A stretch of DNA of 64,000 nt from assembly GCF_902498745.1 (NCBI RefSeq), contig NZ_LR701479.1, forward strand, positions 2,194,881-2,258,880, read 5' to 3'. Below the pieces are notes generated by a model. The model saw only the letters and a list, made by a program, of their open reading frames with translations, searched no databases and was not told the DNA's origin. The stretch is from Erythrobacter sp. EC-HK427. Its GTDB lineage: Bacteria; Pseudomonadota; Alphaproteobacteria; Sphingomonadales; Sphingomonadaceae. The position numbers and the translations under genes were made by a program. Shown piece after piece: positions 17,433 to 26,558 of this stretch. Positions within the stretch are counted from its first letter, which is position 1. Each line of letters opens with the position of its first letter.

Positions 17433-18677
17433 CTAGCGCGCGAATTTTGCCGCGAACGCATCCCACTTGGCGAAAACGGCGCGGCGGTTGAAGCCGCTTT
17501 CCACCAGCGCGCGGGCATTGCTGCCTTCGCTTAAACGGCGCGCGGCATCATCGGCATAGGCGAAGAGCAGCTTGGCCAAAGTCTCGGCCTCGCCCACGCC
17601 CACCACCGCGCCGCTTTGCGATTGCGGCACGATATCCCCCAGCTCGCCCGCTGTATCGCCGATAAAGATCACCGGGCGGCCGCTCGCTGCCGCGCCGTAG
17701 AACTTGCTCGGGACGATCAAGCCCTCCAGCGCGGGGAGCAGGCTCACCCAATGCACATCGGGCACGGTGAGCGAGAGCGGCAACTTGTCGCGCGGCTGAT
17801 AGGGTTTGAGCGTGAAATTGTTGAGGCGCCGCTCCGCGATTTCGCGCTCAAGCCGCTCGTGCAAGAAGCCGCCGCCGATGACGAGGAACTTGATGTTCCC
17901 GCGCTGCGCCTCTTGCGCCAGCTCTGCCGCGCCAAGGATCGTCTCGATCTCATGCGCACGGCCTAGGTTGCCCGAATAGCCGACCACCAGATCAGCAGGC
18001 GCAAAGCCCCATTCCACGCGCAGCGGGTTCTCCGCCGCCGCAATGGGGCGGATGCTTTCATCGTCGGTCATATTGGGGATGACGGCGATGCGGCTTTCGG
18101 CAACGCCCGCCTTGCGCAACAGGTCAGCCATGCGGTCACCGATGGCGACGTTCATGTCCGCTTTGCGCAGCGAGCGGTCGCGCAGGGTGCGGGTGATCCG
18201 GGTGACAAGGCTGTCGCTGCGCACCACGCCGAACGCCTCGGCGACTTCGGGGTAGAGGTCTTGCAGCCAGTTGGCGCGCTGTGCGCCTTTCAGCCGCGCG
18301 GCGATGCCGATGGGCCAGGACAGCACCGGCGGATCGGTTTTCGCCACCACCACGCTGCCGCTTTGGGCCACGGCCAAAGTCTTGAAAAAGGCGCTGATAT
18401 AAAAGCCGAGATAGTCGGCAATCCGTCCCGCAATCGATCCGCGCCCGAAGCTGGGTGTGGCGACGCGGTGCAGCGTCACGCCGCGATGTGTTTCGCGCGC
18501 GGGGTAGGGGCCTTCGTCGCTTTCATAGGACAGGCGGCTGGCGATCACCTGCACATCATGGCCCTGCTCGGCGAAGTGGAAGGCAACGTCGGACAATATC
18601 TGCGAGGTCGCGCTGCGATCCGGCCAGACATAGCGGTTGACGAAAATGATAGAGGCTTTGCCCGTGTTAGCCGGCAC
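17433..18677 (-). CDS. Glycosyltransferase family 4, WcaI/WbuB-like
   Basis: 414 residues in a two-lobed GT-B fold. The N-terminal lobe starts IIFVNRYVWPDRSATSQIL and contains KTDPPVLSWPIG and NWLQDLYPEVAEAFG. The C-terminal donor-binding lobe holds VGYSGNLGRAHEIETIL and the GLIVPSKFYGAAASGRPV motif with the donor-binding acid region. The wording matches WcaI/WbuB-type glycosyltransferases of colanic-acid and O-antigen loci. It converges on the priming transferase and overlaps the GT2 gene upstream by 11 bases. The sugar donor is unknown. Confidence 0.85.
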   Translation of the reverse strand: MPANTGKASIIFVNRYVWPDRSATSQILSDVAFHFAEQGHDVQVIASRLSYESDEGPYPARETHRGVTLHRVATPSFGRGSIAGRIADYLGFYISAFFKTLAVAQSGSVVVAKTDPPVLSWPIGIAARLKGAQRANWLQDLYPEVAEAFGVVRSDSLVTRITRTLRDRSLRKADMNVAIGDRMADLLRKAGVAESRIAVIPNMTDDESIRPIAAAENPLRVEWGFAPADLVVGYSGNLGRAHEIETILGAAELAQEAQRGNIKFLVIGGGFLHERLEREIAERRLNNFTLKPYQPRDKLPLSLTVPDVHWVSLLPALEGLIVPSKFYGAAASGRPVIFIGDTAGELGDIVPQSQSGAVVGVGEAETLAKLLFAYADDAARRLSEGSNARALVESGFNRRAVFAKWDAFAAKFAR

Positions 18678-19602
18678 GGTCGTCTCCGGCGGGCAGGGCA
18701 GGCTTGGGCGCGACGACGATGCCCGTCACCTGCTCGATCGCCGCTTCTAGCGAGAGCCCCTGCTTCGCCTGCGCCTCGCGGATTTCGGCAACGCGGATGT
18801 CGGTATAGAGCCGATACCAGAAGCCTTGCAGCACATGGAATTGGAAGCCGCGCAGCCCGTCGAGAAAGCCCAGCGCGAAGACGTAGCGCAGGATAAAGAA
18901 CATGAGCGCGCGCAGGCCGATGGGCAGCTTGGCGTAGATATTGTCCTTGATCCAGCGCTTGGCCTTGGCTTGGCCGGTCATGGAGCCGCTTTGGCCTTCC
19001 TTCGCCTGATCCTCGGCAATCATCAGCAGATCCACTGCCTCACGGTCGGCATAGCCGAGGTGCTTTTGCGTCCACCATTTGAGATCGTTGAGATTGTCGT
19101 CGACCAGATTGACGGCAAGTTGTTCCACCGGCCCGTCCACCACGATATGCTCATCCATCCAACGCGCTTCACAGGTGCCGCGACCGGCGCGGAAGAGGCG
19201 CAGCTGCCAGGTCTTGGCGAGACCGTGGCGGATGAGCTTGCCGCGAAAGGTCATGCTGCGGCGCAGGGCAATGCCGGTCGTCTCTGGCTTGCTGGCCACC
19301 AGCGCGGCGAAGCGGGCATACCAGTCCGGATCGAGAATTTCGTCCGCATCCAGCCGGAGCAGCCATTCTGACTCTGTCCCCGCCAGAGCGATGCCGTGGT
19401 TGAACTGCGTGGCGTAGTTCTTCCAGGGATTGAATGCGAAGCGCGCGCCGAATTCGCGGGCGATGGCTTCGGTGCCGTCGTCGGAGCCCGAATCGACGAT
19501 CACGATTTCGCGGCAATGCGGCGCGATGCAATCCAGCGCGCGGCGCAGGTGCTGCTCCTCGTTCTTGGTGAGGATGACGGCGGTGACAGTGGGATTGCTC
19601 AC
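18667..19602 (-). CDS. Glycosyltransferase family 2
   Basis: 311 residues from the GTG at 19602, which overlaps the stop of the acetyltransferase gene (GTGA). A GT-A fold is indicated by AVILTKNEEQHLRRAL, IVIVDSGSDDGTEAIA and the LLRLDADEIL metal-binding DxD. A membrane-proximal helical region near residues 225-255 (LMFFILRYVFALGFLDG) resembles WaaE/KdtX-like transferases that act at the membrane surface. The donor and acceptor are unknown. It is the middle gene of a tight minus-strand trio with the WcaF-like and WcaI-like genes. Confidence 0.85.
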   Translation of the reverse strand: MSNPTVTAVILTKNEEQHLRRALDCIAPHCREIVIVDSGSDDGTEAIAREFGARFAFNPWKNYATQFNHGIALAGTESEWLLRLDADEILDPDWYARFAALVASKPETTGIALRRSMTFRGKLIRHGLAKTWQLRLFRAGRGTCEARWMDEHIVVDGPVEQLAVNLVDDNLNDLKWWTQKHLGYADREAVDLLMIAEDQAKEGQSGSMTGQAKAKRWIKDNIYAKLPIGLRALMFFILRYVFALGFLDGLRGFQFHVLQGFWYRLYTDIRVAEIREAQAKQGLSLEAAIEQVTGIVVAPKPALPAGDDRAG

Positions 19603-20165
19603 TGGTCGGCCTGCCGGATCACCGTGCCGCCACTCGCGCCCAGCTCGCTTTCGCTCACTTCCCGCGCCGGATTGCCGACCACGACCTTGCCCGCCGCCAC
19701 GTCCTTCATCGCCACCGCGCCTGCGCCGACTACCGCGCCGCGGCCGACTGTGACGCCGGGGCCGACCATCGCCTTGGCGGCGACCCATGCGCAGTCCTCC
19801 AGCACAATCGGCGCGCCGATCAGCGTGAAGGCGTCGTCGGTTTCGTGGCTGGGTGTGCAAAGATAGGCGTGCTGGCTGACAATGGCGCGCTTGCCGAGCG
19901 TCACCATGCAGGCATTGTAGCATTCGCTATGCGGGCCGAGGCAGCTTTGCGCGCCCATGGTGAGGTTCCACGGCGCCCAGACTTTCGCGGAAGGGTAGGG
20001 ATGCGCATCGCCCGCCACCTGGGCGCCGAATGTCCGCAGCAGGAAGCGCCGCCAGCCGTGCAGGGGCACCGGACTGGGGCGATAGAGCACCAGCCACAGC
20101 GCCTGCCAGACCAGCCGCTTCAGCTTGTGCGCCGTCGAGGGCGGAGGAATCGGTACGGGCTTCAT
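19599..20165 (-). CDS. wcaF: WcaF-like sugar O-acetyltransferase
   Basis: 188 residues from the ATG at 20165 (MKPVPIPPPS). An N-terminal helical extension with LKRLVWQALWLVLYRPSP is followed by a left-handed beta-helix of hexapeptide repeats (AKVWAPWNLTMGAQSCLG, GPGVTVGRGAVVGAGAVAMKD, GNPARE). The order is as in the putative colanic-acid acetyltransferase WcaF. It probably adds acetyl groups from acetyl-CoA to a sugar of the repeat unit. First gene of the minus-strand trio; the gene pair WcaF-WcaI is a familiar combination in exopolysaccharide loci. Confidence 0.85.
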   Translation of the reverse strand: MKPVPIPPPSTAHKLKRLVWQALWLVLYRPSPVPLHGWRRFLLRTFGAQVAGDAHPYPSAKVWAPWNLTMGAQSCLGPHSECYNACMVTLGKRAIVSQHAYLCTPSHETDDAFTLIGAPIVLEDCAWVAAKAMVGPGVTVGRGAVVGAGAVAMKDVAAGKVVVGNPAREVSESELGASGGTVIRQADQ

Positions 20166-20296
20166 GCGATGTGTATCTTTCCCCCTGAGCGCGCGGGGAG
20201 CCTTATGCTGCATCGCACCCGAAATCAACGCAATGCCCCTTGCATTCGCGCGGGAAAGGCGGTGTGTCGTAAAACGGATCATTTGCGGAGCTGGCG

Positions 20297-21217
20297 TTGG
20301 ACAATCTCACACACTCGCTGGTCGGCGCGTTGATCGGACAGACGGGCCTCAAGAAGAAGACCGGGCTGGCCATGCCCGCGCTGATTATCGGGGCGAATCT
20401 GCCCGATGTGGATGCGGCGTGCTTCTTCTGGCTGGAAGGCACCGAGCATCTGGGTTTCCGCCGCGGCATCACCCACGGCCCGCCAGCGATGGTGCTGCTG
20501 CCGCTGATACTGGCGGGGCTGTTATGGGGTTTTGACCGCTGGCAGACTTCTCGCGGGAAAAGGCCCGAGGGGCGGCTGCCGGTGCATTTCGGCTGGCTCT
20601 ACGGCCTCGCGCTGCTGGGCTGCCTGACCCACCCGGCGCTCGACTGGATGAATGTCTACGGCATCCGCCTGCTGGAGCCGTTTTCCTCGCAATGGTTCTA
20701 CGGCGATGTGCTGTTTATTATCGACGTGTGGCTATGGGCGCTGATGGGGCTAGGGCTGTGGTGGTCGTTGCGGCGGGAGAAGCGTGGGGATGATTGGCGT
20801 AAGGCGGCGCGGGTCGTGCTCGCCGGAGTGCTGGCGTATATTGGGGTGCAGAGTTACATCACATGGTCAGAGGAGAATTGGGAACCTTACGATATGATTG
20901 AGGCTGACGTCATAATTGCGAGTCCACCGCCGATTGCCTCACCACTGAGAGATATTGTCCAATGGAATGAGGATGGCTGGGCAGCTATAGGATCTGATGT
21001 GATCGGCAATATGCTTCTTTCGGAATGCGATCTCGACGCTGCTCGTGCCGAGAGCAGCCAGATCGACGCCTTTCTCTTCTGGAGCCGGACGCCTGTCCTC
21101 GACCGTCAGGCAGATGGCTCTATATTCCTTCGAGACGCACGTTTCTACGATCCGCGAACCCAAGATCGATTCAGCATCGAAATCCCTGCGGAGTTTTGTG
21201 CGGAACCCGAAGGCTAG
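20297..21217 (+). CDS. Membrane-bound metal-dependent hydrolase-like protein (DUF457, YdjM/YbcI type)
   Basis: 306 residues from a TTG with GGAG at 20287-20290 and 6-base spacing. The start MDNLTHSLVGALIGQTGL and the HGPPAMVLLP, LTHPALDWMNVYG motifs give the spaced His and Asp residues of the DUF457/LexA-binding inner-membrane hydrolase family. Three to four membrane helices follow (around residues 58-75, 95-112, 135-155, 175-190), then a soluble tail of 110 residues with less biased codon use. The reaction is not established for this family. It is divergent from the acetyltransferase gene. Confidence 0.75.
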   Translation: MDNLTHSLVGALIGQTGLKKKTGLAMPALIIGANLPDVDAACFFWLEGTEHLGFRRGITHGPPAMVLLPLILAGLLWGFDRWQTSRGKRPEGRLPVHFGWLYGLALLGCLTHPALDWMNVYGIRLLEPFSSQWFYGDVLFIIDVWLWALMGLGLWWSLRREKRGDDWRKAARVVLAGVLAYIGVQSYITWSEENWEPYDMIEADVIIASPPPIASPLRDIVQWNEDGWAAIGSDVIGNMLLSECDLDAARAESSQIDAFLFWSRTPVLDRQADGSIFLRDARFYDPRTQDRFSIEIPAEFCAEPEG

Positions 21218-21240
21218 GCGCCACGTTAGGCCTCCAAACC

Positions 21241-21330
21241 CGATTGCCCTGAGCTTGTCGAAGGGCTGCCCTTTACTTTCCGCGTTTGTTCAGAAGGCAA
21301 AACAGTCCTTCGACAAGCTCAGGACAGTCG
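21241..21330. repeat. Dispersed inverted repeat, family A copy 2
   Basis: Arms CCCTGAGCTTGTCGAAGG and CCTTCGACAAGCTCAGGA face each other across about 45 bases. The end of the right arm (CAGTCGGAG) supplies the GGAG that serves as ribosome binding site for the photolyase gene. Confidence 0.85.
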
Positions 21331-21339
21331 GAGAGAGAT

Positions 21340-22737
21340 TTGTCCGCACCACAAATCGTCTGGCTCAGGCGCGATCTGCGCCTCACCGATCAACCGGCTT
21401 TCACCGCCGCCGCGCAGGCGGGGCCGGTGATTGCGGTCTATATTCTCGATGACGAAACCCCCGGCAATCACGCGATGGGCGGGGCGAGCCGGTGGTGGTT
21501 GCATTTTTCGCTGGAGGCGCTCCAGAACGACCTCGCACGGCACCATTCCAAGCTGATCCTGCGGAGCGGAAAGGTTACCGATGTGCTGCCTCAGCTCGTC
21601 GCGGAAACAGGTGCGGCCTGTGTTCACGCGATCCGCCATTACGAGCCGTGGTGGCGCAAGGCGCAAGGGGCGCTCAAGGACAGCGTTCCGCTCGCACTGC
21701 ATGATGGCAATTACCTGCTGCCGCCGGGAACGGTGCGCACCGGATCGGGCGCGGAGTACAAGATCTACACCCCGTTCAAGAATGCGACCTTCGCCGCGAT
21801 CGAGGGGTTCGATATCCTGCCCGAGCCGAGCCTGTCCTCGCCCGAAAGCTGGCCCGCCAGCGAGAGCCTGGAAGACCTCGACCTGCTGCCCACCACACCC
21901 GACTGGGCGGGCGGAATGCGCGCCTTCTGGGGCGAGCAGCACGGCACTACCGCAGCGATGGCGGCGTTCGAGCGTTACCTCGGTCAGGTCGACCAGTATG
22001 ACGACAAGCGCAATTTGCCGAGCATCCACGGCACCAGCCGGATGTCTCCGCGCCTGCATTTCGGCGAAGTCTCCCCGCGAATGCTGTGGGAAGCGATGCG
22101 GCGTCACACATCCGAAGGCGCGACCATTTTCCGGCAGGAACTGGTGTGGCGCGATTATGCGCAGAACGTCATCTGCCAATTTCCCGAATACGGCGTGAAG
22201 CCCTATCGCGACGGTTATGACGAAGCGTTCTGGCGCGATCCCGACACGGACGAAGCCGCCGCGCGCGACCTCAAGGCTTGGCAGCAGGGCTGCACCGGCT
22301 ACCCCATCGTCGATGCCGGAATGCGCGAGCTTTACGCCACCGGCTGGATGCACAACCGTGTGCGGATGATCACCGCCAGCTTCCTTATCAAGCATCTGCT
22401 CATCAACTGGACGCATGGCGAGCGGTGGTTCTGGGATACGCTGTGCGATGCCGATTACGCTTCCAACGCCACCAACTGGCAGTGGGTGAGCGGCACGGGG
22501 GTCGACAGCAATATGTTCGTGCGCATCATGGCCCCGCTCAGCCAGAGCGAGAAATTCGATGCGGGGCACTATATCCGCCAATGGGTGCCCGAACTGGCCG
22601 ATCTGGATGATCCTTACGTCCACGATCCCGACGAATTCGGGCGGCGGCCACGCGACTATCCGCGCAAGATGATCGGCCACAAGGCTGCGCGCGAGCGGGC
22701 GCTGGCGGCCTATCGGGCGATGAAGGACAAAGCCTAG
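21340..22737 (+). CDS. phrB: Deoxyribodipyrimidine photolyase, class I
   Basis: 465 residues from TTG 21340, which has GGAG at 21330-21333. A longer open frame begins inside the repeat and would add repeat-derived residues (PSTSSGQSE), so I reject it. The N-terminal antenna domain starts PQIVWLRRDLRLTDQPA. The C-terminal FAD domain contains NLPSIHGTSRMSPRLHFGE, WRDYAQNVI, GYPIVDAGMREL, GWMHNRVRM and NWQWVSGTGVDSN, all characteristic. It repairs cyclobutane pyrimidine dimers using blue light. This suits a sunlit aquatic habitat. A cryptochrome role is less likely. Confidence 0.95.
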   Translation: MSAPQIVWLRRDLRLTDQPAFTAAAQAGPVIAVYILDDETPGNHAMGGASRWWLHFSLEALQNDLARHHSKLILRSGKVTDVLPQLVAETGAACVHAIRHYEPWWRKAQGALKDSVPLALHDGNYLLPPGTVRTGSGAEYKIYTPFKNATFAAIEGFDILPEPSLSSPESWPASESLEDLDLLPTTPDWAGGMRAFWGEQHGTTAAMAAFERYLGQVDQYDDKRNLPSIHGTSRMSPRLHFGEVSPRMLWEAMRRHTSEGATIFRQELVWRDYAQNVICQFPEYGVKPYRDGYDEAFWRDPDTDEAAARDLKAWQQGCTGYPIVDAGMRELYATGWMHNRVRMITASFLIKHLLINWTHGERWFWDTLCDADYASNATNWQWVSGTGVDSNMFVRIMAPLSQSEKFDAGHYIRQWVPELADLDDPYVHDPDEFGRRPRDYPRKMIGHKAARERALAAYRAMKDKA

Positions 22738-22812
22738 TCCCCGCTTGCGGCGCGTCGTCTGCGGCGGCATACCGCCTCCCCATAAGCGATAAGCAGAAAA
22801 GGGAGAGCGCGG

Positions 22813-24057
22813 GTGAAAAAGTGGCTGATCGGCGTCGGAGCGATTGTGCTGGCGGGCTGCGGCGCTGCCTATGTGTCGATGAGCGACGAACAGCGCGCGG
22901 TGCTCGCCAATATGCCGACCGACCGCAACGTTCTGTTCTGGGATGTCGAAACCCGCGATGCCGCCTTCCGCGCGCTCGACCAGTTTCCTGCGCTGGCAGA
23001 GGCGCGGGTGATCGAGGCGGGCGATGCGACCTATCCGTTGCCCGAGGGCGAGCCGCTCGATCTGGGCACCTTCGATCTTGATGCTTTCATGCAAAGCCAG
23101 AACGCCTCGGCCATTGTGGTGGTGCATGACGGGCGGATCGTGCTCGAACGCTATGGTCTCGGCTTTGATGCGCAGGGGCGCTGGACGAGCTTTTCGGTCG
23201 CCAAAAGCTACACCTCGACTCTGGTCGGCGCGGCGATTGCCGATGGCTTTATCGACAGTCTCGACGATCCGGTGAGCAAATATATCGAGGATATGGCGGG
23301 TTCGGCCTATGACGATGTGACAATCCGCCAGCTCCTCACCATGAGCAGCGGGGTGCGGTGGAGCGAGGATTACAACGATCCGCAGAGCGATGTGGCGCGC
23401 TTCAACGAGCACGTTTCGGCCGAGGAAGGCGTTGATTCGCTGGTCGATTATATGCGCCAATTGCCGCGCGAGGCGGAGCCGGGCACGCGCTGGCTCTACA
23501 ATACCGGGGAGACGAATCTGATCGGCGTGCTGGTGCGCGAGGCGACCGGGCGCGATCTGGCGGATTACCTCTCCGAAAAGGTGTGGGCATCGTTCGGGAT
23601 GGAGCAGGACGCAACGTGGCTGCTTTCCAACAGCGGTTCGGAAATCTCCGGCTGCTGCATCCAGGCGACCACCCGCGATATGGCGCGCTTCGGCCTCTTC
23701 GCCATGGGCGGCGGCATGGCGGGCGGCGAGCGTGTGGTGCCCGAGGGCTGGTTCGCCGAAGCGGTGACGCCCGCCTTCGAAACCGGCCGCTTCGGGCGCG
23801 GTTACGCCTACCAGTGGTGGACCTATCCGGGCGGCGTCTATGCCGCGAGCGGGCTGTTCGGGCAGGGCATTCTCATCGATCCGGAGCGCAATCTGGTGAT
23901 CGCCACGAACTCCAACTGGCGCGACAGCACCGGCGGCAATGGCGAGGGGACAGAGCGCAACGGCTTCTACACCGCCGTCCAGCGCGCGGTGGATGCAAGG
24001 CGCGGGGTGGAAAGCGTCACCATCGGCGATGAACCGACCGAACCCATGCTGCGCTGA
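22813..24057 (+). CDS. Serine hydrolase of the beta-lactamase class C family, predicted lipoprotein
   Basis: 414 residues from GTG 22813. The lipobox LAGC near residue 16 predicts lipid anchoring after export. The catalytic SVAK (Ser128, Lys131) lies in WTSFSVAKSYTSTL. The second motif is a Tyr in WLYNTGETNLIG (the YxN-like position), and the domain continues to QWWTYPGGVYAASGLFGQG. Proteins of PF00144 include class C beta-lactamases, D-aminopeptidases and esterases. The substrate here is not predictable, and a true beta-lactamase is unlikely given the long N-terminal extension. It stands between photolyase and wecB. Confidence 0.85.
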   Translation: MKKWLIGVGAIVLAGCGAAYVSMSDEQRAVLANMPTDRNVLFWDVETRDAAFRALDQFPALAEARVIEAGDATYPLPEGEPLDLGTFDLDAFMQSQNASAIVVVHDGRIVLERYGLGFDAQGRWTSFSVAKSYTSTLVGAAIADGFIDSLDDPVSKYIEDMAGSAYDDVTIRQLLTMSSGVRWSEDYNDPQSDVARFNEHVSAEEGVDSLVDYMRQLPREAEPGTRWLYNTGETNLIGVLVREATGRDLADYLSEKVWASFGMEQDATWLLSNSGSEISGCCIQATTRDMARFGLFAMGGGMAGGERVVPEGWFAEAVTPAFETGRFGRGYAYQWWTYPGGVYAASGLFGQGILIDPERNLVIATNSNWRDSTGGNGEGTERNGFYTAVQRAVDARRGVESVTIGDEPTEPMLR

Positions 24058-24117
24058 GCGCGCTTAAGTGAACGGGCCGGAAACGATATTTTTACGCCGC
24101 GAGGCTAGGGCAACCGT

Positions 24118-25293
24118 GTGGTTGAACTCAGTCCAAACTCTCTCGCCGGCGCGCATTCTGTGACGCCCGTTCTGCTCGTTATCGGCACGCGGCCCGAAGC
24201 GATCAAGATGCTGCCCGTGGTGCGCGCTTTGCGGCAGGTGCCCGAAGTCGATCTCAAGGTGGTCAGCACCGGCCAGCACCGCCAGATGCTCGATCAGGTG
24301 TTCGCCGCCTTTGGCGAAAGCGTCGATATCGACCTTGATCTGATGACGCCGGGGCAGACCCTGTCGGACATCACCGCCCGCGTGATGCGCGAAATGGACG
24401 CGCTGATTGCCGAGCACAAGCCGGGCCTCGTCATGGTGCATGGCGATACGACGAGCGCGATGGCGGCGGGGCTTTCCGCTTTCTATAATCGCGTGCCGGT
24501 CGGCCATGTGGAGGCAGGGCTGCGCAGCCACGATATCCAGCGCCCCTGGCCCGAGGAATATAACCGCATCAGCATTGACGCGGTGGCGGACCTGCTGTGG
24601 GCGCCGACCGAGGCGTCGGCAGAAAACCTCCGCCGCGAACGGCCCGATGGCGTTGGCACGCCACGGCATATCGAAATCACCGGCAATTCGGGCATCGACG
24701 CGCTGCTGCATATTGCGGGCGAATTGCAGGGCGGCGAACTCGATTCGCTCCCCGTCACGCTCGATCCCGCGAAAAAGTTGGTGCTCGTCACCGGCCACCG
24801 GCGCGAGAGTTTTGGTGACGGTTTCGCCCGCATTTGCGACGCGCTTGCCGCCATTGCCGCGCGCGGCGATGCGCAGATCATCTATCCCGTCCACCTCAAC
24901 CCGCAGGTCAAGAATGTGGTCGAGGAACGGCTCGGCCACACCTCCGCCATCCACCTTATCCCGCCGGTTGACTACGTGCAGATGGTCGCGCTGATGAAAG
25001 CCTCCCACTTCGTGCTCACCGATAGCGGCGGCATTCAGGAAGAGGCGCCCGCGCTGGGCAAGCCCGTGCTGGTGATGCGCGATGTGACCGAGCGGCCCGA
25101 AGCGGTCGCCACTGGCGTGGCGCGGCTGGTCGGCACCGATATCGACACCATCGTGGCAGAGGCGACGCGCCTGCTCGCCGATGACGTCCACTACGCCAGC
25201 TGCGCGCGCGCCGTGTTCCCCTATGGCGACGGCACCGCCTCGGCCAAAATCGCGGCCTCGGTCGCAGCCTTTGTGAAAGCATCCGTCCAATGA
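24118..25293 (+). CDS. wecB: UDP-N-acetylglucosamine 2-epimerase (non-hydrolysing)
   Basis: 391 residues from GTG 24118; a GTG at codon 15 (VTPVLLVIGTRPE) is a possible alternative. GTRPEAIKMLPVV, HGDTTSAMAAGL, GHVEAGLRS, RPWPEEYNR and TDSGGIQEEAP are all hallmarks of the family. It interconverts UDP-GlcNAc and UDP-ManNAc. The wecC gene overlaps its stop by 4 bases, so the pair supplies UDP-ManNAcA. That gives one sugar donor for the polysaccharide made by the surrounding clusters. Confidence 0.95.
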   Translation: MVELSPNSLAGAHSVTPVLLVIGTRPEAIKMLPVVRALRQVPEVDLKVVSTGQHRQMLDQVFAAFGESVDIDLDLMTPGQTLSDITARVMREMDALIAEHKPGLVMVHGDTTSAMAAGLSAFYNRVPVGHVEAGLRSHDIQRPWPEEYNRISIDAVADLLWAPTEASAENLRRERPDGVGTPRHIEITGNSGIDALLHIAGELQGGELDSLPVTLDPAKKLVLVTGHRRESFGDGFARICDALAAIAARGDAQIIYPVHLNPQVKNVVEERLGHTSAIHLIPPVDYVQMVALMKASHFVLTDSGGIQEEAPALGKPVLVMRDVTERPEAVATGVARLVGTDIDTIVAEATRLLADDVHYASCARAVFPYGDGTASAKIAASVAAFVKASVQ

Positions 25294-26558
25294 AAGTCTG
25301 CACCGTAGGGCTCGGCTATATCGGCCTGCCGACCGCCGCCATGCTTGCGAGCCGCGGGCACGAGGTGATCGGCCTCGATGTGAACCAGAGCGTCGTCGAT
25401 GCGGTGAATGCGGGGCAGGCGCATTTTCAGGAGCCGGACTTGCAGATGCTGCTGTCCGCTGCCGTCGATACCAAGCGCTTGCGCGCCACAACCACGCCCG
25501 AGCCCGCCGAATTCTTCCTGATCGCCGTCCCCACGCCGATGGTGAATGAAGGGCCCGACATGACCTATGTCGAGGCCGCCGCCCGCACCATCGCGCCGGT
25601 GCTCGAAAAAGGGAATGTGGTGATCCTCGAATCAACCTCTCCCGTCGGCTCGACCGAACGGATGGGGGAGATTCTGGCCGAGGAACGCCCTGACCTGACT
25701 TTCCCGCGCTACCGCGATGAAGACAGCGTCGCCGATGTCGCGCTCTGCCATTGTCCGGAGCGCATTCTGCCGGGGCAAATGCTGCGCGAACTTGTCAGCA
25801 ATGACCGGATCATCGGCGGCCTCACCAGCGATTGCGCGAACAAGGCGGCACGGCTTTACCAGTCCTTCGTGATGGGCACCTGCTACATCACCGACAGCCG
25901 CGTGGCAGAGCTCTGCAAGCTCTCCGAAAACGCCTATCGCGACGTCAATATCGCCTTCGCCAACGAGTTGTCGATCATCTGCGACAAGCTGGGCACCGAT
26001 ATCTGGCAAGTGCGCGAGCTGGCAAACCAGCACCCGCGCGTGAATATCCTGATGCCCGGCGCCGGGGTGGGCGGCCACTGCATCGCAGTCGACCCGTGGT
26101 TCATCGTCTCCAGCGCGCCGGACGAGGCGAGGCTGATCCGCACGGCGCGCATCGTGAATGACGACAAACCCCACCGCGTGGTCGCACAAATCCGCGCGCT
26201 GGCGGACAAGTTCAAAGTGCCGACCGTCGCCTGCTACGGCATCACCTACAAGCCCGATGTCGACGATGTGCGCGAAAGCCCCGCGCTGGAAATCGTCGAG
26301 GAAGTGGCGGGCATCGAAGGCGCGCAAGTGCTGGTGGTGGAGCCGAACCTGTCGGAATTGCCTGCATCGCTGGCGGGTCGCGCCAATGTGCGGCTGGTGG
26401 CCTCGGACGAAGCACGCGAGGCAGCGGATATCGTGACGTTTTTGGTAGGCCACCGCCAATTCAAGCGGCTGGAGGGGGACAGCTATCTGTCGAAGGCCGT
26501 GGTCGATACAACGGGAATGTTCTCGACGCGCAAAGCGAAGGCGGTGGAGCGGGATTAG
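25290..26558 (+). CDS. wecC: UDP-N-acetyl-D-mannosamine dehydrogenase
   Basis: 422 residues, ATGA overlap with wecB. The Rossmann motif GLGYIGLPTAAML lies at residues 6-18. The central domain has CKLSENAYRDVNIAFANEL. The catalytic cysteine is Cys264 in GAGVGGHCIAVDPWF. The C-terminal domain (TYKPDVDDVRESPALEI) binds the UDP-sugar. It oxidises UDP-ManNAc to UDP-ManNAcA with two NAD+. Residues around the active site agree with WecC rather than UDP-glucose dehydrogenase, and the wecB neighbour supports this. Confidence 0.95.
   Translation: MKVCTVGLGYIGLPTAAMLASRGHEVIGLDVNQSVVDAVNAGQAHFQEPDLQMLLSAAVDTKRLRATTTPEPAEFFLIAVPTPMVNEGPDMTYVEAAARTIAPVLEKGNVVILESTSPVGSTERMGEILAEERPDLTFPRYRDEDSVADVALCHCPERILPGQMLRELVSNDRIIGGLTSDCANKAARLYQSFVMGTCYITDSRVAELCKLSENAYRDVNIAFANELSIICDKLGTDIWQVRELANQHPRVNILMPGAGVGGHCIAVDPWFIVSSAPDEARLIRTARIVNDDKPHRVVAQIRALADKFKVPTVACYGITYKPDVDDVRESPALEIVEEVAGIEGAQVLVVEPNLSELPASLAGRANVRLVASDEAREAADIVTFLVGHRQFKRLEGDSYLSKAVVDTTGMFSTRKAKAVERD

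Noticed and set aside
21286-21339. Upstream start for the photolyase gene adding 18 residues
   Set aside because: The extra codons come from a family A repeat (PSTSSGQSE) and have no ribosome binding site; the TTG at 21340 does.
21319-23460. 713-codon open frame on the minus strand over the photolyase and serine-hydrolase genes
   Set aside because: It runs antisense to two well-supported proteins and shows no family features. GC-rich codon use (few stop codons in antisense frames) explains it.
22813-24057. Serine hydrolase as a beta-lactamase resistance gene controlled by the BlaI/BlaR1 pair
   Set aside because: It is 18 kb from the regulator, has no GATTAC-type operator that I can see upstream, and its long N-terminal extension suits a general PF00144 hydrolase better.
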